Below the pieces are notes generated by a model. The model was not told where the DNA came from. It was given only the letters and a program-made list of their open reading frames with translations, and made no database searches. From Nocardia altamirensis NBRC 108246 (GTDB lineage Bacteria > Actinomycetota > Actinomycetes > Mycobacteriales > Mycobacteriaceae): a stretch of 64,000 bases of DNA. Shown piece by piece: positions 15,986 through 25,871 of the stretch (positions are counted from its first letter, which is position 1; each line of letters opens with the position of its first letter). The position numbers were made by a program, and so were the translations under genes. Location: the NCBI RefSeq assembly GCF_001612685.1, contig NZ_BDAY01000050.1:1-64000 (forward strand). Direction: 5' to 3'.

Positions 15986-18546
15986 GAAGGACACGGTTCA
16001 AACAACCCACCGTGCATGTCAACGGGCATCTGCAGCTGACCCGTACCGGCGTGGTCACGGCCACCTATTTCGTGACGCCACTGGACTACGGGCTGCGCCC
16101 TGATGACGAGAAGGAATCCATCGTCGCCCCGGCGCACAAGAGCCTGATTCAAGCTGTGCCCAGCGGCACGGTGTTCCTGGGCTTGGTGGCGCCGATGGAC
16201 ATGCGTCAGGTATTGCAGGCCATGATCGGTGCCGCTGATATCGACGAACTCGAAGAGTACGCCGAGGAGTGTTCCGCGGCCTACAACCGACTGCTGTTCG
16301 ATGTCCGGCCCGAGACTCGTGTGCACCTGATGTGCATGCCCGTGCTGAACCCACCCTCGATGGGATCGGCACTGACCAAACAGCTACGCGGCCGTGAACA
16401 CCACGGCGGGCGACTGCTCACCGGCGAGCAAACCCGCGCCGCGCTGGCCAACGCCTCCTCGATCCTGTCGAAGATCGATGACGTTTTCGGGTTCCATCCG
16501 GTCCCGTCCCAGCTGTTCGCGTGGCTGTGGGAGCACAACCTCACCCGCGGCGTGGGGATGGTGCCCCCACCGATCGACGGCGACGGGGCCGCACCGTCCG
16601 GCGGGATCGGCACGGCAACAACCCGCGCGGCATTCGAACCCGCGCTGCTCGATGAAGGCGCACGGACCGACCGTCCTCGGCACCGGCGACTGGCGTGGCG
16701 GTTGCCGAACTCGCGATCCCCGGTGTTGAAGATTTTCCGCGAGGATCCACTCGAGCCACCGAGCTATCAGACGATGCTCACGATCAAAAGCTTCCCCTCC
16801 GGCGGCATGGCCTTTCCCGGCGGATCGGAATTCCTGGCCATAGTCGACGGTCTCGACCTCGGCGGCGGTGACGATTCCTCCTCCGTGTCGGTGGACTGGG
16901 CGATGTGGGTCGAACGCCACAGCGCCGAGGACACCATCCGCAAGAATTCCGCAGCACTACGGCGGCTCGACGAGCAAGTCGGTCAACGTGAACACGAAGC
17001 CTCGTTCGCGGCGAACTCACTGCTGGACCGCGGCATGCAACTGGGCGAATACACCGGCCATCTCGAGGCCAACGACGGCGAATCCGAGGTGGTGTTCACC
17101 GTGGCCCTCGCGCTGGGCGCGATGAGCCACACCCAGCTGCAGCAGGCGGCCGATCGAATCAGAACTGCCTACAAGAAATCCCACATCGAATGGCGTCAAC
17201 CGATCGGCGCACAAGTCGATCTGTGGAGCTTGTTCCACCCCGGCGCGGCGGCACCGGTCGCGTGGGAAAACTTCAGCCACATCACACCGAGCGACTTCTG
17301 GGCCGGATTCGTGCCGTTCACCAGCGCACGCGTCGGAGACTCCAGCGGCCCGGCGATCGGGGCGAATCTGCTGTCGGGGCACTTCGAGCCGGTTCATCTC
17401 GATCTGATCGACCATGTCGTCAACGACTTCTCCGCCTGCGTCGCCTGCTCTGGTGACCTCGGCAGCGGAAAGAGCTACTTCTTGAAGAGCCGTTGTCTGG
17501 ACATCGTCGATCTCGGTGGGCAGTTCCTGGCCATCGATGGCACCGCGATGAACGAATACGGGCGGCTCGCCGCCGCGATCACCGATTCCACCGAAGTCGA
17601 CCTGGCCCATCCTCGTGTCTCGCTCGATCCGCTGCGCATCTTCGGCAACGACCATTCCACCGCGGTCACGGTCAGCCTCGGCACATTGCTGCCGCTGCTG
17701 GGCACCGACCCGATGTCGGACCCGGGCATCCTGATGGCCAATCTTCTCGCTCCATCGACCCGGCGCGAACACGAGATCACCAGCATCCCCGCTCTGCACC
17801 GATACCTGGGCGAGTACACCGATCGACACCCCGGCGACTCGGTCGAAGCCACGCTGCTGCGGGCGATGAACGCGATCGCGCATCTGGCCCCGGTCCTGTT
17901 CGATCCCAGCCTGCCGGTACTCGAACTGACGACTCCGGCCACGGTGGTCCGCACCCACGGCCTGGATCTACCGAGCTTCGATGAGATGAAAGAGGCGCAT
18001 CTGTATCGGCGGATGGGTGCACCCAAATTGCTCGGCCAGGCCATGCTCGAACTCACCGCTGTCCTGGCCAGCCGGGCATTCCTGCAACCCAACGGCCGCT
18101 TCGGCGCACTGGTCACCGACGAAGCACACCGGCTGACCGGATCCCCGATCGGCACACGGGTGATGCGTGATTTCGCCAACGACGGCCGCAAGAACGGCGC
18201 CGGCCTGTTCATGGCCTCCCCCAAACCCCGCGAGCACTTCCGGGGTGTGGACGGCGACCTGGTGCCGATCCGGCTCGGTTTCCGTCAACCCAACCCAGAC
18301 CTCGCTCACGCACAGCTGGAGTGGCTCGGCATCGATCCCGCCACGAACCCGCACCTGGTGAAGACAGTGCGCTACGGGCTGTCTCCCATGAACGCCAGCG
18401 GAAAGGTCAGCCCTGGCCGCGAGGGCGAAGCCATGATGCGCGACGGCCGCGGACGTATCGGGATCATCAAAACCTTCGGCCCCGCCCGCCAGCACCGCAT
18501 CGACGCGATCAACACCACCCCCTCGCTGCACGGACGGACCTCATGA
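15982..18546 (+). CDS. VirB4-like conjugal transfer ATPase
   Basis: 854 residues. A VirB4-type N-terminal domain (about 1-430) precedes a RecA-like motor: Walker A GDLGSGKSYF near residue 491, Walker B ALVTDEAHRL near 709 (D-E), and a following SPKPREHF motif near 746. These hexameric ATPases energise mating-channel assembly and substrate transfer at the inner face of the membrane. The gene overlaps both neighbours by ATGA, which places it firmly in the channel operon. All catalytic residues look intact. Confidence 0.85.
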   Translation: MRRTRFKQPTVHVNGHLQLTRTGVVTATYFVTPLDYGLRPDDEKESIVAPAHKSLIQAVPSGTVFLGLVAPMDMRQVLQAMIGAADIDELEEYAEECSAAYNRLLFDVRPETRVHLMCMPVLNPPSMGSALTKQLRGREHHGGRLLTGEQTRAALANASSILSKIDDVFGFHPVPSQLFAWLWEHNLTRGVGMVPPPIDGDGAAPSGGIGTATTRAAFEPALLDEGARTDRPRHRRLAWRLPNSRSPVLKIFREDPLEPPSYQTMLTIKSFPSGGMAFPGGSEFLAIVDGLDLGGGDDSSSVSVDWAMWVERHSAEDTIRKNSAALRRLDEQVGQREHEASFAANSLLDRGMQLGEYTGHLEANDGESEVVFTVALALGAMSHTQLQQAADRIRTAYKKSHIEWRQPIGAQVDLWSLFHPGAAAPVAWENFSHITPSDFWAGFVPFTSARVGDSSGPAIGANLLSGHFEPVHLDLIDHVVNDFSACVACSGDLGSGKSYFLKSRCLDIVDLGGQFLAIDGTAMNEYGRLAAAITDSTEVDLAHPRVSLDPLRIFGNDHSTAVTVSLGTLLPLLGTDPMSDPGILMANLLAPSTRREHEITSIPALHRYLGEYTDRHPGDSVEATLLRAMNAIAHLAPVLFDPSLPVLELTTPATVVRTHGLDLPSFDEMKEAHLYRRMGAPKLLGQAMLELTAVLASRAFLQPNGRFGALVTDEAHRLTGSPIGTRVMRDFANDGRKNGAGLFMASPKPREHFRGVDGDLVPIRLGFRQPNPDLAHAQLEWLGIDPATNPHLVKTVRYGLSPMNASGKVSPGREGEAMMRDGRGRIGIIKTFGPARQHRIDAINTTPSLHGRTS

Positions 18547-20711
18547 TCCTGACCTCTGTACGTCTGCGCTGGACCCGGCTCCCCGACGGCGAGTGGGACT
18601 TCGCGACACCACTGGCCCGCCAGCTCGCGGGCCGTTTCATCGCATGGATGAACGCCACCCGGTGGCGCCGGTGGATCGGCTGGCCGCTGGTCCTGACCCA
18701 AATGCTGCTCGTCACCCTCACGATCGTGGCCCCCGACGCCGCGGCCGCCACCACGATGTCGGCGACCTCATGGACCGGGGTCACCGACAGCTACGGCGTA
18801 CCGGCGTCGGAGTACTTGTTCAGCACCGATCACGGCTCGGCATGGCATCCGCTCAACATCGGTTCGAGCAACCTGCTGCAAATGGAATTCGGCCTGTTCC
18901 TGGCCATCACCATCACCGCGATCTGGCTGTTGTCCTGGACGCTGAGCTTCCGCTGGCTCGACCTGCTCCACAGTGTGACCGTCCAGATCAACACCTCGAT
19001 GGACCGCACCATCCTCGTGCCCGGCCTGTTCTTGCTTTGCGCCAGCATCGGCGCACTGGTGATCGGCTTCGCGTTCACTCGCGGCCAAATCTCCAAGGGC
19101 ACAATCCATATCGTGTCGGTGCTGGTGCTGGCCATCCTCGGCATCACCATCTTTGCTCATCCGGTCGAGCAAATGCTCAGCCAGAACGGTCCGCTGATCG
19201 CCGGGCGCGACATCGGGCTCTCCATCGCGGCCGGGCTGACCGGCAACGGCAACACCGATGCACAAACCACCGTCACACAGTTACAGGGCAACCTGGTCGA
19301 CCACGAGATCCGCCACCCACTGCAGCTCTGGAATTTCGGCCAGATCATCGACTACGAATCGCCGATGTGCAGCGACGACTGGTCGGCTGCCGTGCGCAGC
19401 GGTGACGAGGATCGGATCAAGAACGCGATGCGCGACTGCGGCTCCCCGACCTCTCGCGAGATGAAGATGCGGGCCGATCGCCCCAACGGCCCCCAGATCG
19501 GCACCGGATTCGTGTTGCTGGTCTTCAGCACACTGCTGCTGGCCTTCGGCGTCGTCTTCTCGCTGCGGATCCTGTGGTACGGATGCAAAGCCGTCGGAAT
19601 GGCGGTGCTCGCGCTCCCGGCCTACGCCGCCTCCCAGATCCCCGGCGCACCACAGGTGTTCTACCTGCGTTGTCTCGCCGACGCGGTGATGTCGGCGGTG
19701 TCGATGGCCGGCTACATCATCTTGCTCGGTGTCTACTCGCTGGCGCTGAAGTCGGCGTTCGAGGCAGCCAAAACCAATGGCATCGCAGTCATTTTCCTGG
19801 GCGCGGTCATCATGGTGCTCGGATTGGTCGCGGTCCGGCGCTTGGGACGCAGCCTCGACAACGGGTCCAAACAGCTCACCCGCGGGCTGGCCAAGTCCAC
19901 CGGCAACACCGCATCAGGGCCGGTCGAAGGCGCCGGACCGGGTCACCGCCGACACCACATGGGCCCGTTGTCCTCAGCAGCCCTGTGGTATGTCTCCCCG
20001 CAAGGGCGGCTGGCCATGGCCGCCCTGCGCGGCGCCAAGCACACCATGCCCAACGGGGCGCCCGGGACGGGCTCGACGCGACCGGCCCAGCGACAGGGTG
20101 CGACTAGCGGGTGGCCCGGCATGAGCGAGGCAGCGGCCAAGCGGTTCCGGGGCGCCACTGTGCATCACCGGACGCTGGGTCAGCGGGTTGTCGAGATCCC
20201 TGCCGACCACCCCCATCATCCCGACCATCCTCACCATCAGCCCCGACCCAGCACGCGCGCCGGCGGCGCCAAACCCACCCGCACACAGTCCGGTGATGCA
20301 GCGACGGGGTCGGATCCGGTCAGCACCACCGCGGCGACCGCGACCAGATCTCGGCGTCGGACCTCGACGTCCAAGACGAGCACCACAGAGCCCAGCCAGC
20401 TCAGCGTCGACTCGCCGTCGACGGCGGGTCCCACCCGTCGCGAGATCGAGCCCACCCCGCTGCCGATGCACGACCCGCCGCTGGAGCGTTCCGAACGCCA
20501 GGCCGACGGCGGTCATGTGGATGCTGCTGATCCCGAGCCGGCAGCGGACTCCCCCGAGGCGGGCGACACCGACGCAGCGCCGGAGACGGCCGCACCAGAT
20601 CCGACACCGTTCGGCCCGCCGCGGTCCGCGCCGCCCCAGGGTCCGGCACCCGAGCCGCCGGTCGAGTTGCCGCCGCCAGGAGCGACGCCACCGGCGAACG
20701 AGAGCCAATGA
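18543..20711 (+). CDS. polytopic VirB6/TcpH-like mating channel protein
   Basis: 722 residues from ATG 18543. Several membrane segments occupy residues 40-440: WPLVLTQMLLVTLTIVAP, FLAITITAIWLLSWTL, TILVPGLFLLCASIGALVIG, IVSVLVLAILGITIFAHP, GFVLLVFSTLLLAFGVVF, AGYIILLGVYSL and IAVIFLGAVIMVLGLVAV. The C-terminal 280 residues are disordered and rich in His, Pro, Thr and Ser (HPHHPDHPHH near 562). This layout fits the VirB6/TcpH class of central channel proteins, whose tail may reach the wall. It is coupled to the VirB4-like gene. Confidence 0.7.
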   Translation: MILTSVRLRWTRLPDGEWDFATPLARQLAGRFIAWMNATRWRRWIGWPLVLTQMLLVTLTIVAPDAAAATTMSATSWTGVTDSYGVPASEYLFSTDHGSAWHPLNIGSSNLLQMEFGLFLAITITAIWLLSWTLSFRWLDLLHSVTVQINTSMDRTILVPGLFLLCASIGALVIGFAFTRGQISKGTIHIVSVLVLAILGITIFAHPVEQMLSQNGPLIAGRDIGLSIAAGLTGNGNTDAQTTVTQLQGNLVDHEIRHPLQLWNFGQIIDYESPMCSDDWSAAVRSGDEDRIKNAMRDCGSPTSREMKMRADRPNGPQIGTGFVLLVFSTLLLAFGVVFSLRILWYGCKAVGMAVLALPAYAASQIPGAPQVFYLRCLADAVMSAVSMAGYIILLGVYSLALKSAFEAAKTNGIAVIFLGAVIMVLGLVAVRRLGRSLDNGSKQLTRGLAKSTGNTASGPVEGAGPGHRRHHMGPLSSAALWYVSPQGRLAMAALRGAKHTMPNGAPGTGSTRPAQRQGATSGWPGMSEAAAKRFRGATVHHRTLGQRVVEIPADHPHHPDHPHHQPRPSTRAGGAKPTRTQSGDAATGSDPVSTTAATATRSRRRTSTSKTSTTEPSQLSVDSPSTAGPTRREIEPTPLPMHDPPLERSERQADGGHVDAADPEPAADSPEAGDTDAAPETAAPDPTPFGPPRSAPPQGPAPEPPVELPPPGATPPANESQ

Positions 20712-20803
20712 GCCAGCAAATCTGGGCTCGGATGGCACGCCCGGACAAATAAGGCCACAAACGATGCCAAGATGCGAACAGGCAGGACGGAGGTGATCAA
20801 GAG

Positions 20804-21472
20804 ATGACAAAAGTGCTGCTCATCGCCGGTGCGGTGCTCGCTGCCCTGGTCGCGGCACCGGTGCTGATGGTGACGGTCCTCTTACCCGGCAGCGCAGGCC
20901 TGGGTGAGGGCCTCACCGACAGCTGCCCCGAGCAATTTCCCGCCCTCGACGCATCCTCACTCGAGCAGCCCCGGCCCGCCGCAACGACAGCTTCCCCCGC
21001 GCCCCGGACGACACCCTCGCCGATCACACCGACCAGTGCCGCGGATCAGTGTGTGCAGGCGTTGCTGACCGATGCGGTGGCCGGGCCGCAAGGGCGTCAG
21101 GCCGCGGTCCTGGCCTTCGACCAGCTGGGCCTGGCTGCTCGTGCGGGCGCTGGCTCGCTGCAGGGACCGACCGAGGACGCGTGGAGTGATGTGGCGCTGG
21201 CTCGCTATGTCATCTACGCGGCCAGCGCTCACCGCATTGTTCTGCCGGAGTCCGTCGCCGCTCAAACCGGCTACGGGCACCCCGTAGACATCCGCGAGAG
21301 CGCCGCAGGCGATCTGGTGTTCAGCCTCTCGATGCCGGGCCGCGCCCTCGATCACGTTGCGGTGGTGCTCAATCCGGCCCTGGTGGTCGACGTCCCGGTC
21401 ACCGGTGGCCGGGTTGTCGTCGCGGCGTTCCCCGCCGACGAGTCCGTTCTGGTGAAGCGAGTCCTGCGATGA
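20804..21472 (+). CDS. exported NlpC/P60-like protein lacking the catalytic Cys
   Basis: 222 residues with an N-terminal membrane segment or signal anchor (VLLIAGAVLAALVAAPVLMV) and GGAGG at -12. The C-terminal part resembles the NlpC/P60 fold: where family members have DCSGLxxxxY there is WSDVALARYVIYAA, then GDLVFSL and DHVAVVLNP, which keeps the His. Without the Cys it is unlikely to cut peptidoglycan. It may bind wall peptides or act as a scaffold beside the active hydrolases of the operon. Confidence 0.6.
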   Translation: MTKVLLIAGAVLAALVAAPVLMVTVLLPGSAGLGEGLTDSCPEQFPALDASSLEQPRPAATTASPAPRTTPSPITPTSAADQCVQALLTDAVAGPQGRQAAVLAFDQLGLAARAGAGSLQGPTEDAWSDVALARYVIYAASAHRIVLPESVAAQTGYGHPVDIRESAAGDLVFSLSMPGRALDHVAVVLNPALVVDVPVTGGRVVVAAFPADESVLVKRVLR

Positions 21473-21493
21473 ACCGCGAAAGGCAGGTGCACG

Positions 21494-22957
21494 ATGACCA
21501 GCCCCGATGACATTGCCTCGGTCGAAGGACACGGCGGCGGACTGCAATTCGGCGCCTATCTCGCCCACGACCAAGACACCCAACACACCGGTGAGGAGGA
21601 CCCGCGCCGACGCCGCGAACCCGGACGCCCGCCCACCCCGTTTACCCCGGCGCCACCGCGCACCGCCAATGACCCCGATTCGGGGCGGCCCGCTGGTGGC
21701 ACGCCCGACCCGAGCGCTGCGCCGGCAACCGGACAACCATCCTCGCCGGGCCAACCCGGTGCGACGCCCGCCGCGCCGGGAACCCCGGTCCCCGCGCCGA
21801 TGCCGAACCCGATTCCGGGGGCACCGACTCTTACCCCCGCTCCCGCTCCTGCTCCCGCTCCGCCGATGGCCGATCCCGGCGCACCGGCGCTGCACGTGGA
21901 AACGCCCCTCGGTTCGGCGACGCTGCAGGCACCGCCCCCACCCCAGCTTCCGCAACTGAGCCCTGAGCAATTGTCGACCTTGACCTCGCTGGCGCCGACA
22001 GTGCTGTCGGCGGCGCTGTCGCTGCCCTCGACGGTGCTCGGCGCCGCGATGAGCGTCATGGGGGCGTTGACGATGTTGCGTCAGCAATTCGGCACCGGAG
22101 AGCCCACGACCGCCGATCCTGCGATCTGTCCTGCAGACCCGCTCTACGCGGCCCTCGACGCCGCCGGCAATTCCCTCGGCTGGTCCGGACCGTCGAGCAC
22201 CGCGCACGCCGATGCCACCGTCGAGCAGGACATCGTGGTACGCGCCATTGTCGATCTCGATCAGCGATTGCACGCGATCCTGGGCAAGTCCGCCCATACC
22301 GTCCGTGATGGCCGACGCAAGATCGACGAGATCATCAGCAGGACCGACGCCACTCTGATGACTCTTGCTCCGGTTGCCAACACCATCGCCGGTCAGACCG
22401 CCATCGTGAACACGATCAGCCAAGCCCTGCAGCAGGGCAGTGCTGTCGTCGCCGACGGCGTGCGTGCCTCGACCACCAACGCCACCTCCACCGCCACGCT
22501 GTCGAGCACCCCTCGTGCTCGCGGCGCCCAGCTCACCTCCGGACCTGCCTCCCACACTCCGAGCACCCGCCGCAAGCCCGCCGCCCGCAACGTCGAGGAG
22601 GCCATCAACGCGGCCCTGGACCATCTCGGGATCACCGACCCGCGCGCCCGCGCCCGGTGGGCGATCGGCTACCGCACGCTCATCGACCGCGAATCCACCG
22701 GCAACCCCGATGCCGTCAACGGCTGGGATTCCAACGCTGCGGCGGGACAGCACTCCCGGGGCTTGACTCAGTTGATTCCCGCCACCTTCCGGGACCATCA
22801 CGTGGCGGGCACCAGCACCGATATCACCGACCCGACCGCCAACGTCGCGGCGTCGATGCAGTATGTGATGAGCCGCTACAACGTCAGCCCCGACGGCACC
22901 GACCTGGCCTCGAAGGTGCAGCAGGCAGATCCGACCAGGCCCCCGCGCGGATACTGA
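21494..22957 (+). CDS. lytic transglycosylase-like wall hydrolase
   Basis: 487 residues. The first 160 are Pro/Ala-rich and disordered. The middle is helical (LAPTVLSAALSLPSTVLGAA, IVDLDQRLHAILGKSAHTVR). The C-terminal 120 residues are an SLT-type transglycosylase domain: a probable catalytic Glu in LIDRESTGNP near 399, then GWDSNAAAG and SRGLTQLIPATFRDH, the pattern seen in phage and mating-operon muramidases. It would open the peptidoglycan for the channel. There is no signal peptide, so export may go through the channel itself. Confidence 0.75.
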   Translation: MTSPDDIASVEGHGGGLQFGAYLAHDQDTQHTGEEDPRRRREPGRPPTPFTPAPPRTANDPDSGRPAGGTPDPSAAPATGQPSSPGQPGATPAAPGTPVPAPMPNPIPGAPTLTPAPAPAPAPPMADPGAPALHVETPLGSATLQAPPPPQLPQLSPEQLSTLTSLAPTVLSAALSLPSTVLGAAMSVMGALTMLRQQFGTGEPTTADPAICPADPLYAALDAAGNSLGWSGPSSTAHADATVEQDIVVRAIVDLDQRLHAILGKSAHTVRDGRRKIDEIISRTDATLMTLAPVANTIAGQTAIVNTISQALQQGSAVVADGVRASTTNATSTATLSSTPRARGAQLTSGPASHTPSTRRKPAARNVEEAINAALDHLGITDPRARARWAIGYRTLIDRESTGNPDAVNGWDSNAAAGQHSRGLTQLIPATFRDHHVAGTSTDITDPTANVAASMQYVMSRYNVSPDGTDLASKVQQADPTRPPRGY

Positions 22958-25383
22958 TGACCGGCTCGGCGACCCGCACCGATCCCACCGCGATGCCGGT
23001 GGAACTGCTGGTGCCCGCCGGAGGCCTGGTGTTCGGATTCCTCGCCTGGCAAGCCCTGCACCAGCCGTTCTCGGAGTGGGCACTGCGCAATCACCTGTTC
23101 AGCACCGATCCGATCATCGAGTTCCCGGGAGCGGGCCTGGCCCACACCGGGCCGACGTTCGCGGGCCTGGTCGCCGCCGCGGCTCTGCTGCTGGCGTTGG
23201 TCTGCGCGGTCGGCACGATCATGAGGGTCATCGGGTGGTGGCATGCTCGTTTCGATCCTTCCGCCACGGACCGGGATCGGCGCCTGCCCAGGTTCACCGC
23301 GGCGGCCACCGTAGCGTGCACCACCGACAGCGCGGCGACCGTGGTGCTGACTGCGCTCACCGCAGGAGTGATCCACCAGTACCTGGTGCTCGTGGCCGCG
23401 GCAGTGGCCGCGACGGCGGTGACCAGCATGGCGGTGGTGCTGGTCCGACCGCGCGTGGAGCGGATCGAGCTGCTCGATGAGCTCGCCCACGCCCTCTACC
23501 CTTACCTCGGCTATACCAAGCTGCCGAACCATCGGTTCCTCACCGCACGCGGGTGGGACACCAACACCCCTCACAAACTGACGCTGTCCTTCAACGGACG
23601 GCTCGAACGCCTCCCCAAGGTACTCGGCGAGCACCTCAACGCCATCCTGGAGGGCAACTACGTCCTGACCACCGACCGCAAGGCCCGCCGCATCCACGCC
23701 ACGTTGGCGACCGAGGGCGATGCGACTCCGACCTCGATCGCGCGGCTGCGGGACAAGATTTCCCAGTCGACGATGTTCGAGGCTGGTGCCACGGTCACCG
23801 ATATCCAGCCGACCGGAACGCCTGATTTCACCAGTTTCGTTGTGCGCCACAATATTTCACACAAGCTGGCCGGTTCGGTGCGCACCCAGTTGATCGAACG
23901 CAAGATCTCCGAGATCCTGCCCGGACGCTGGCGCGCCAGCTGGGATCACGAAACCGACTCCGTGCGATTCAGCCGACGCCCGGAGTTCCCGGAGCAGCTC
24001 GCGCCGCTGCTGCCCAAATCGCCTCCGAAAAGCGCTGCAGAGGCCATCGCCCGTTACGACGAGACAGTGTTCGTCTTCGCCGACACCGAGGACGCCGAGG
24101 ACGTCGTCTGGGATCCCAAGCGGTTCCCACACGCACTGTGCATCGGCACGTCCGGGTCAGGCAAAACCGCCACGACGCACACGATGATCACCCAGGCCGC
24201 CCAGCACCAGTGGCCGATATTCATCTTCGATTTCAAGGGCACCGAGTTCAACGCCTACCGCGAATGGCCCAACGTCCAGATGGTGATCACCGAGGTCGAA
24301 GAAGCCATCACCGTGATCGAGCACCTGTATCAGATCATGATGCGGCGCTACGACAAAGGCAAGGTCGATCCCAGCGCCAAAAAGAACGCACTGCCGTTCC
24401 TGATCGTGGTCGACGAGTTCACCGAGCTCGTCGACCGCATCAGGGAGTTCTACGCCGACAACCGCGATCCTCAGCGACGCGGCCCGGCCGAGCCCCCCAC
24501 GCTCACCCAGTTCTATTCGATGGCGCGGCTGGCCCGCACCAATCGCATGCATCTTTTTGTCGGCTTGCAACGCCCTGATGCCTCGATCATGGCCGGTGAG
24601 GGCCGTGACAACTTCATTATGAGAATTTCGATGGGAAAACTCAGCCGGGTGGCTGCGGACATGGTGTGGGAGTCCATTTATATCGGTCGCACCGTTCCAC
24701 CAGGGAAACGAGGACGCGCCACCGCACGCGATCGCGGCGGGACACCGGTGGAGGTCCAGTGCCATTTCACCCCGGACCCGGACGATCCGAGCTCAGCCGC
24801 GCAGCGCATCATCACCGCATTGCGGCCCACGGTCCGCTCTTACGACCGGCTGCTGGTTGTGCCGTCCTCGCAGATGGCCGACAAACCAGGCTCTTTCGAC
24901 GGCTACCGGCATCTGGAAATCGTGCGCGCAGTCGATCGACCCGACCTGGATCCGTTGTCCCCGCAGTACTTCCGGCTCGCCGAGCTCTCCGCGGTGGATC
25001 CCTCGGCGCCGATGACCCCGACCAAGTCCACACCTGCAGCCGGGCACGAACCAGCCCTGACGATGGTCAAACCGCCCGCCGCCGCGGCGAGGAAACTGGC
25101 CACCGATCCGGTCGAAACCTGGTTCGGGGCGCTGGAATCCGAGCCGGAGCCCACGCCGATCACGCGGCTCGAGCCCGGCGATTGCCTGCTCTACGACATC
25201 GAACCCGAGCGGTGGGTGATCCTCGAGGAAGCGCCCGCCATCGACGAGGACACGCGCTTGGCGTGTCTGTTCGTGCGCGACCCCTACACCGGCGAACAAG
25301 AGGTACGCGAGATCTCCGTCGACGACACCGTCTACGTCCGTGCCGAAAAACCCGAGGAGGTGCCAGCGTCTCCGGCCGCCTGA
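22957..25383 (+). CDS. FtsK/TcpA-type coupling ATPase
   Basis: 808 residues from ATG 22957, inside the upstream TGATG. N-terminal membrane segments (VELLVPAGGLVFGFLAW, AGLVAAAALLLALVCAVGTI, VVLTALTAGVIHQYLVLVAA) lead to an FtsK/SpoIIIE-like motor: Walker A GTSGSGKTATT near 397, Walker B LPFLIVVDEFTE near 481, and an arginine-rich LARTNRMHLFVGLQRPDAS near 525. Such proteins deliver DNA or protein to the mating channel (TcpA role) or translocate double-stranded DNA directly. It closes the transfer operon and is followed by an ESX-type operator. Confidence 0.8.
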   Translation: MTGSATRTDPTAMPVELLVPAGGLVFGFLAWQALHQPFSEWALRNHLFSTDPIIEFPGAGLAHTGPTFAGLVAAAALLLALVCAVGTIMRVIGWWHARFDPSATDRDRRLPRFTAAATVACTTDSAATVVLTALTAGVIHQYLVLVAAAVAATAVTSMAVVLVRPRVERIELLDELAHALYPYLGYTKLPNHRFLTARGWDTNTPHKLTLSFNGRLERLPKVLGEHLNAILEGNYVLTTDRKARRIHATLATEGDATPTSIARLRDKISQSTMFEAGATVTDIQPTGTPDFTSFVVRHNISHKLAGSVRTQLIERKISEILPGRWRASWDHETDSVRFSRRPEFPEQLAPLLPKSPPKSAAEAIARYDETVFVFADTEDAEDVVWDPKRFPHALCIGTSGSGKTATTHTMITQAAQHQWPIFIFDFKGTEFNAYREWPNVQMVITEVEEAITVIEHLYQIMMRRYDKGKVDPSAKKNALPFLIVVDEFTELVDRIREFYADNRDPQRRGPAEPPTLTQFYSMARLARTNRMHLFVGLQRPDASIMAGEGRDNFIMRISMGKLSRVAADMVWESIYIGRTVPPGKRGRATARDRGGTPVEVQCHFTPDPDDPSSAAQRIITALRPTVRSYDRLLVVPSSQMADKPGSFDGYRHLEIVRAVDRPDLDPLSPQYFRLAELSAVDPSAPMTPTKSTPAAGHEPALTMVKPPAAAARKLATDPVETWFGALESEPEPTPITRLEPGDCLLYDIEPERWVILEEAPAIDEDTRLACLFVRDPYTGEQEVREISVDDTVYVRAEKPEEVPASPAA

Positions 25384-25408
25384 CCGCGCAGTCTCGATAC
25401 GATGGAAC

Positions 25409-25424
25409 GTCCCACCAGTGGGAC
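25409..25424. promoter_or_regulatory. ESX-type dyad operator, copy 1
   Basis: GTCCCACCAGTGGGAC, symmetric except for the two central bases, lies 36 bases before ATG 25461. It is one of six matching 16-base sites in this window. A CTATTC -10-like hexamer follows at about 25436. Confidence 0.65.
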
Positions 25425-25460
25425 ACAAGGACCCTCTATTCGACAAAAGGAAACCGACTG

Positions 25461-25871
25461 ATGGCAACTGCGAAAACCGTTCGAGAAAATGCAATCAAAG
25501 CCGCCCAGGAACACCTCAGAGCTCGTGCCGATCTGATCGGTGATCTCGGCGAGGTGCTGCAGCGGGCCGCCGACGCCGAAGCCGCCCTGGAAGAGATTCG
25601 CAACGACATTTCCGACGCCTACGACAAGGCCATTGCGGGCGGCTGGAAACCCGATGAGCTCACCGCGATGGGTTACACCAGGCCACGGAAACCGCGCAAG
25701 CAGAAGCCCGACACCAACGCCACCGCCGAGCACAGCAGCAAATCCGCCACTGCCGCCCCCACCGGCAACGGCGCCACTTCGCCGATGTCGGCACCGTCCA
25801 CGCCTCGGACCGAGCCCGTGCTCGCCGGTGTCACCACGGCGACGACCAGCCCCCACGAGCCCGGTGACTGA
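25461..25871 (+). CDS. coiled-coil protein under an ESX-type operator
   Basis: 136 residues from ATG 25461 (AAAGGAAACC upstream). The N-terminal 65 residues are a heptad-rich helix pair (VRENAIKAAQEHLRARADLI, EVLQRAADAEAALEEIRNDI). A conserved-looking GWKPDELTAMGYTRPRKPRK basic patch follows, then a Thr/Ser/Pro-rich tail. It could bind DNA or an Esx-type substrate; no family is recognised. It begins a new transcription unit and overlaps the NlpC/P60 gene. Confidence 0.6.
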   Translation: MATAKTVRENAIKAAQEHLRARADLIGDLGEVLQRAADAEAALEEIRNDISDAYDKAIAGGWKPDELTAMGYTRPRKPRKQKPDTNATAEHSSKSATAAPTGNGATSPMSAPSTPRTEPVLAGVTTATTSPHEPGD

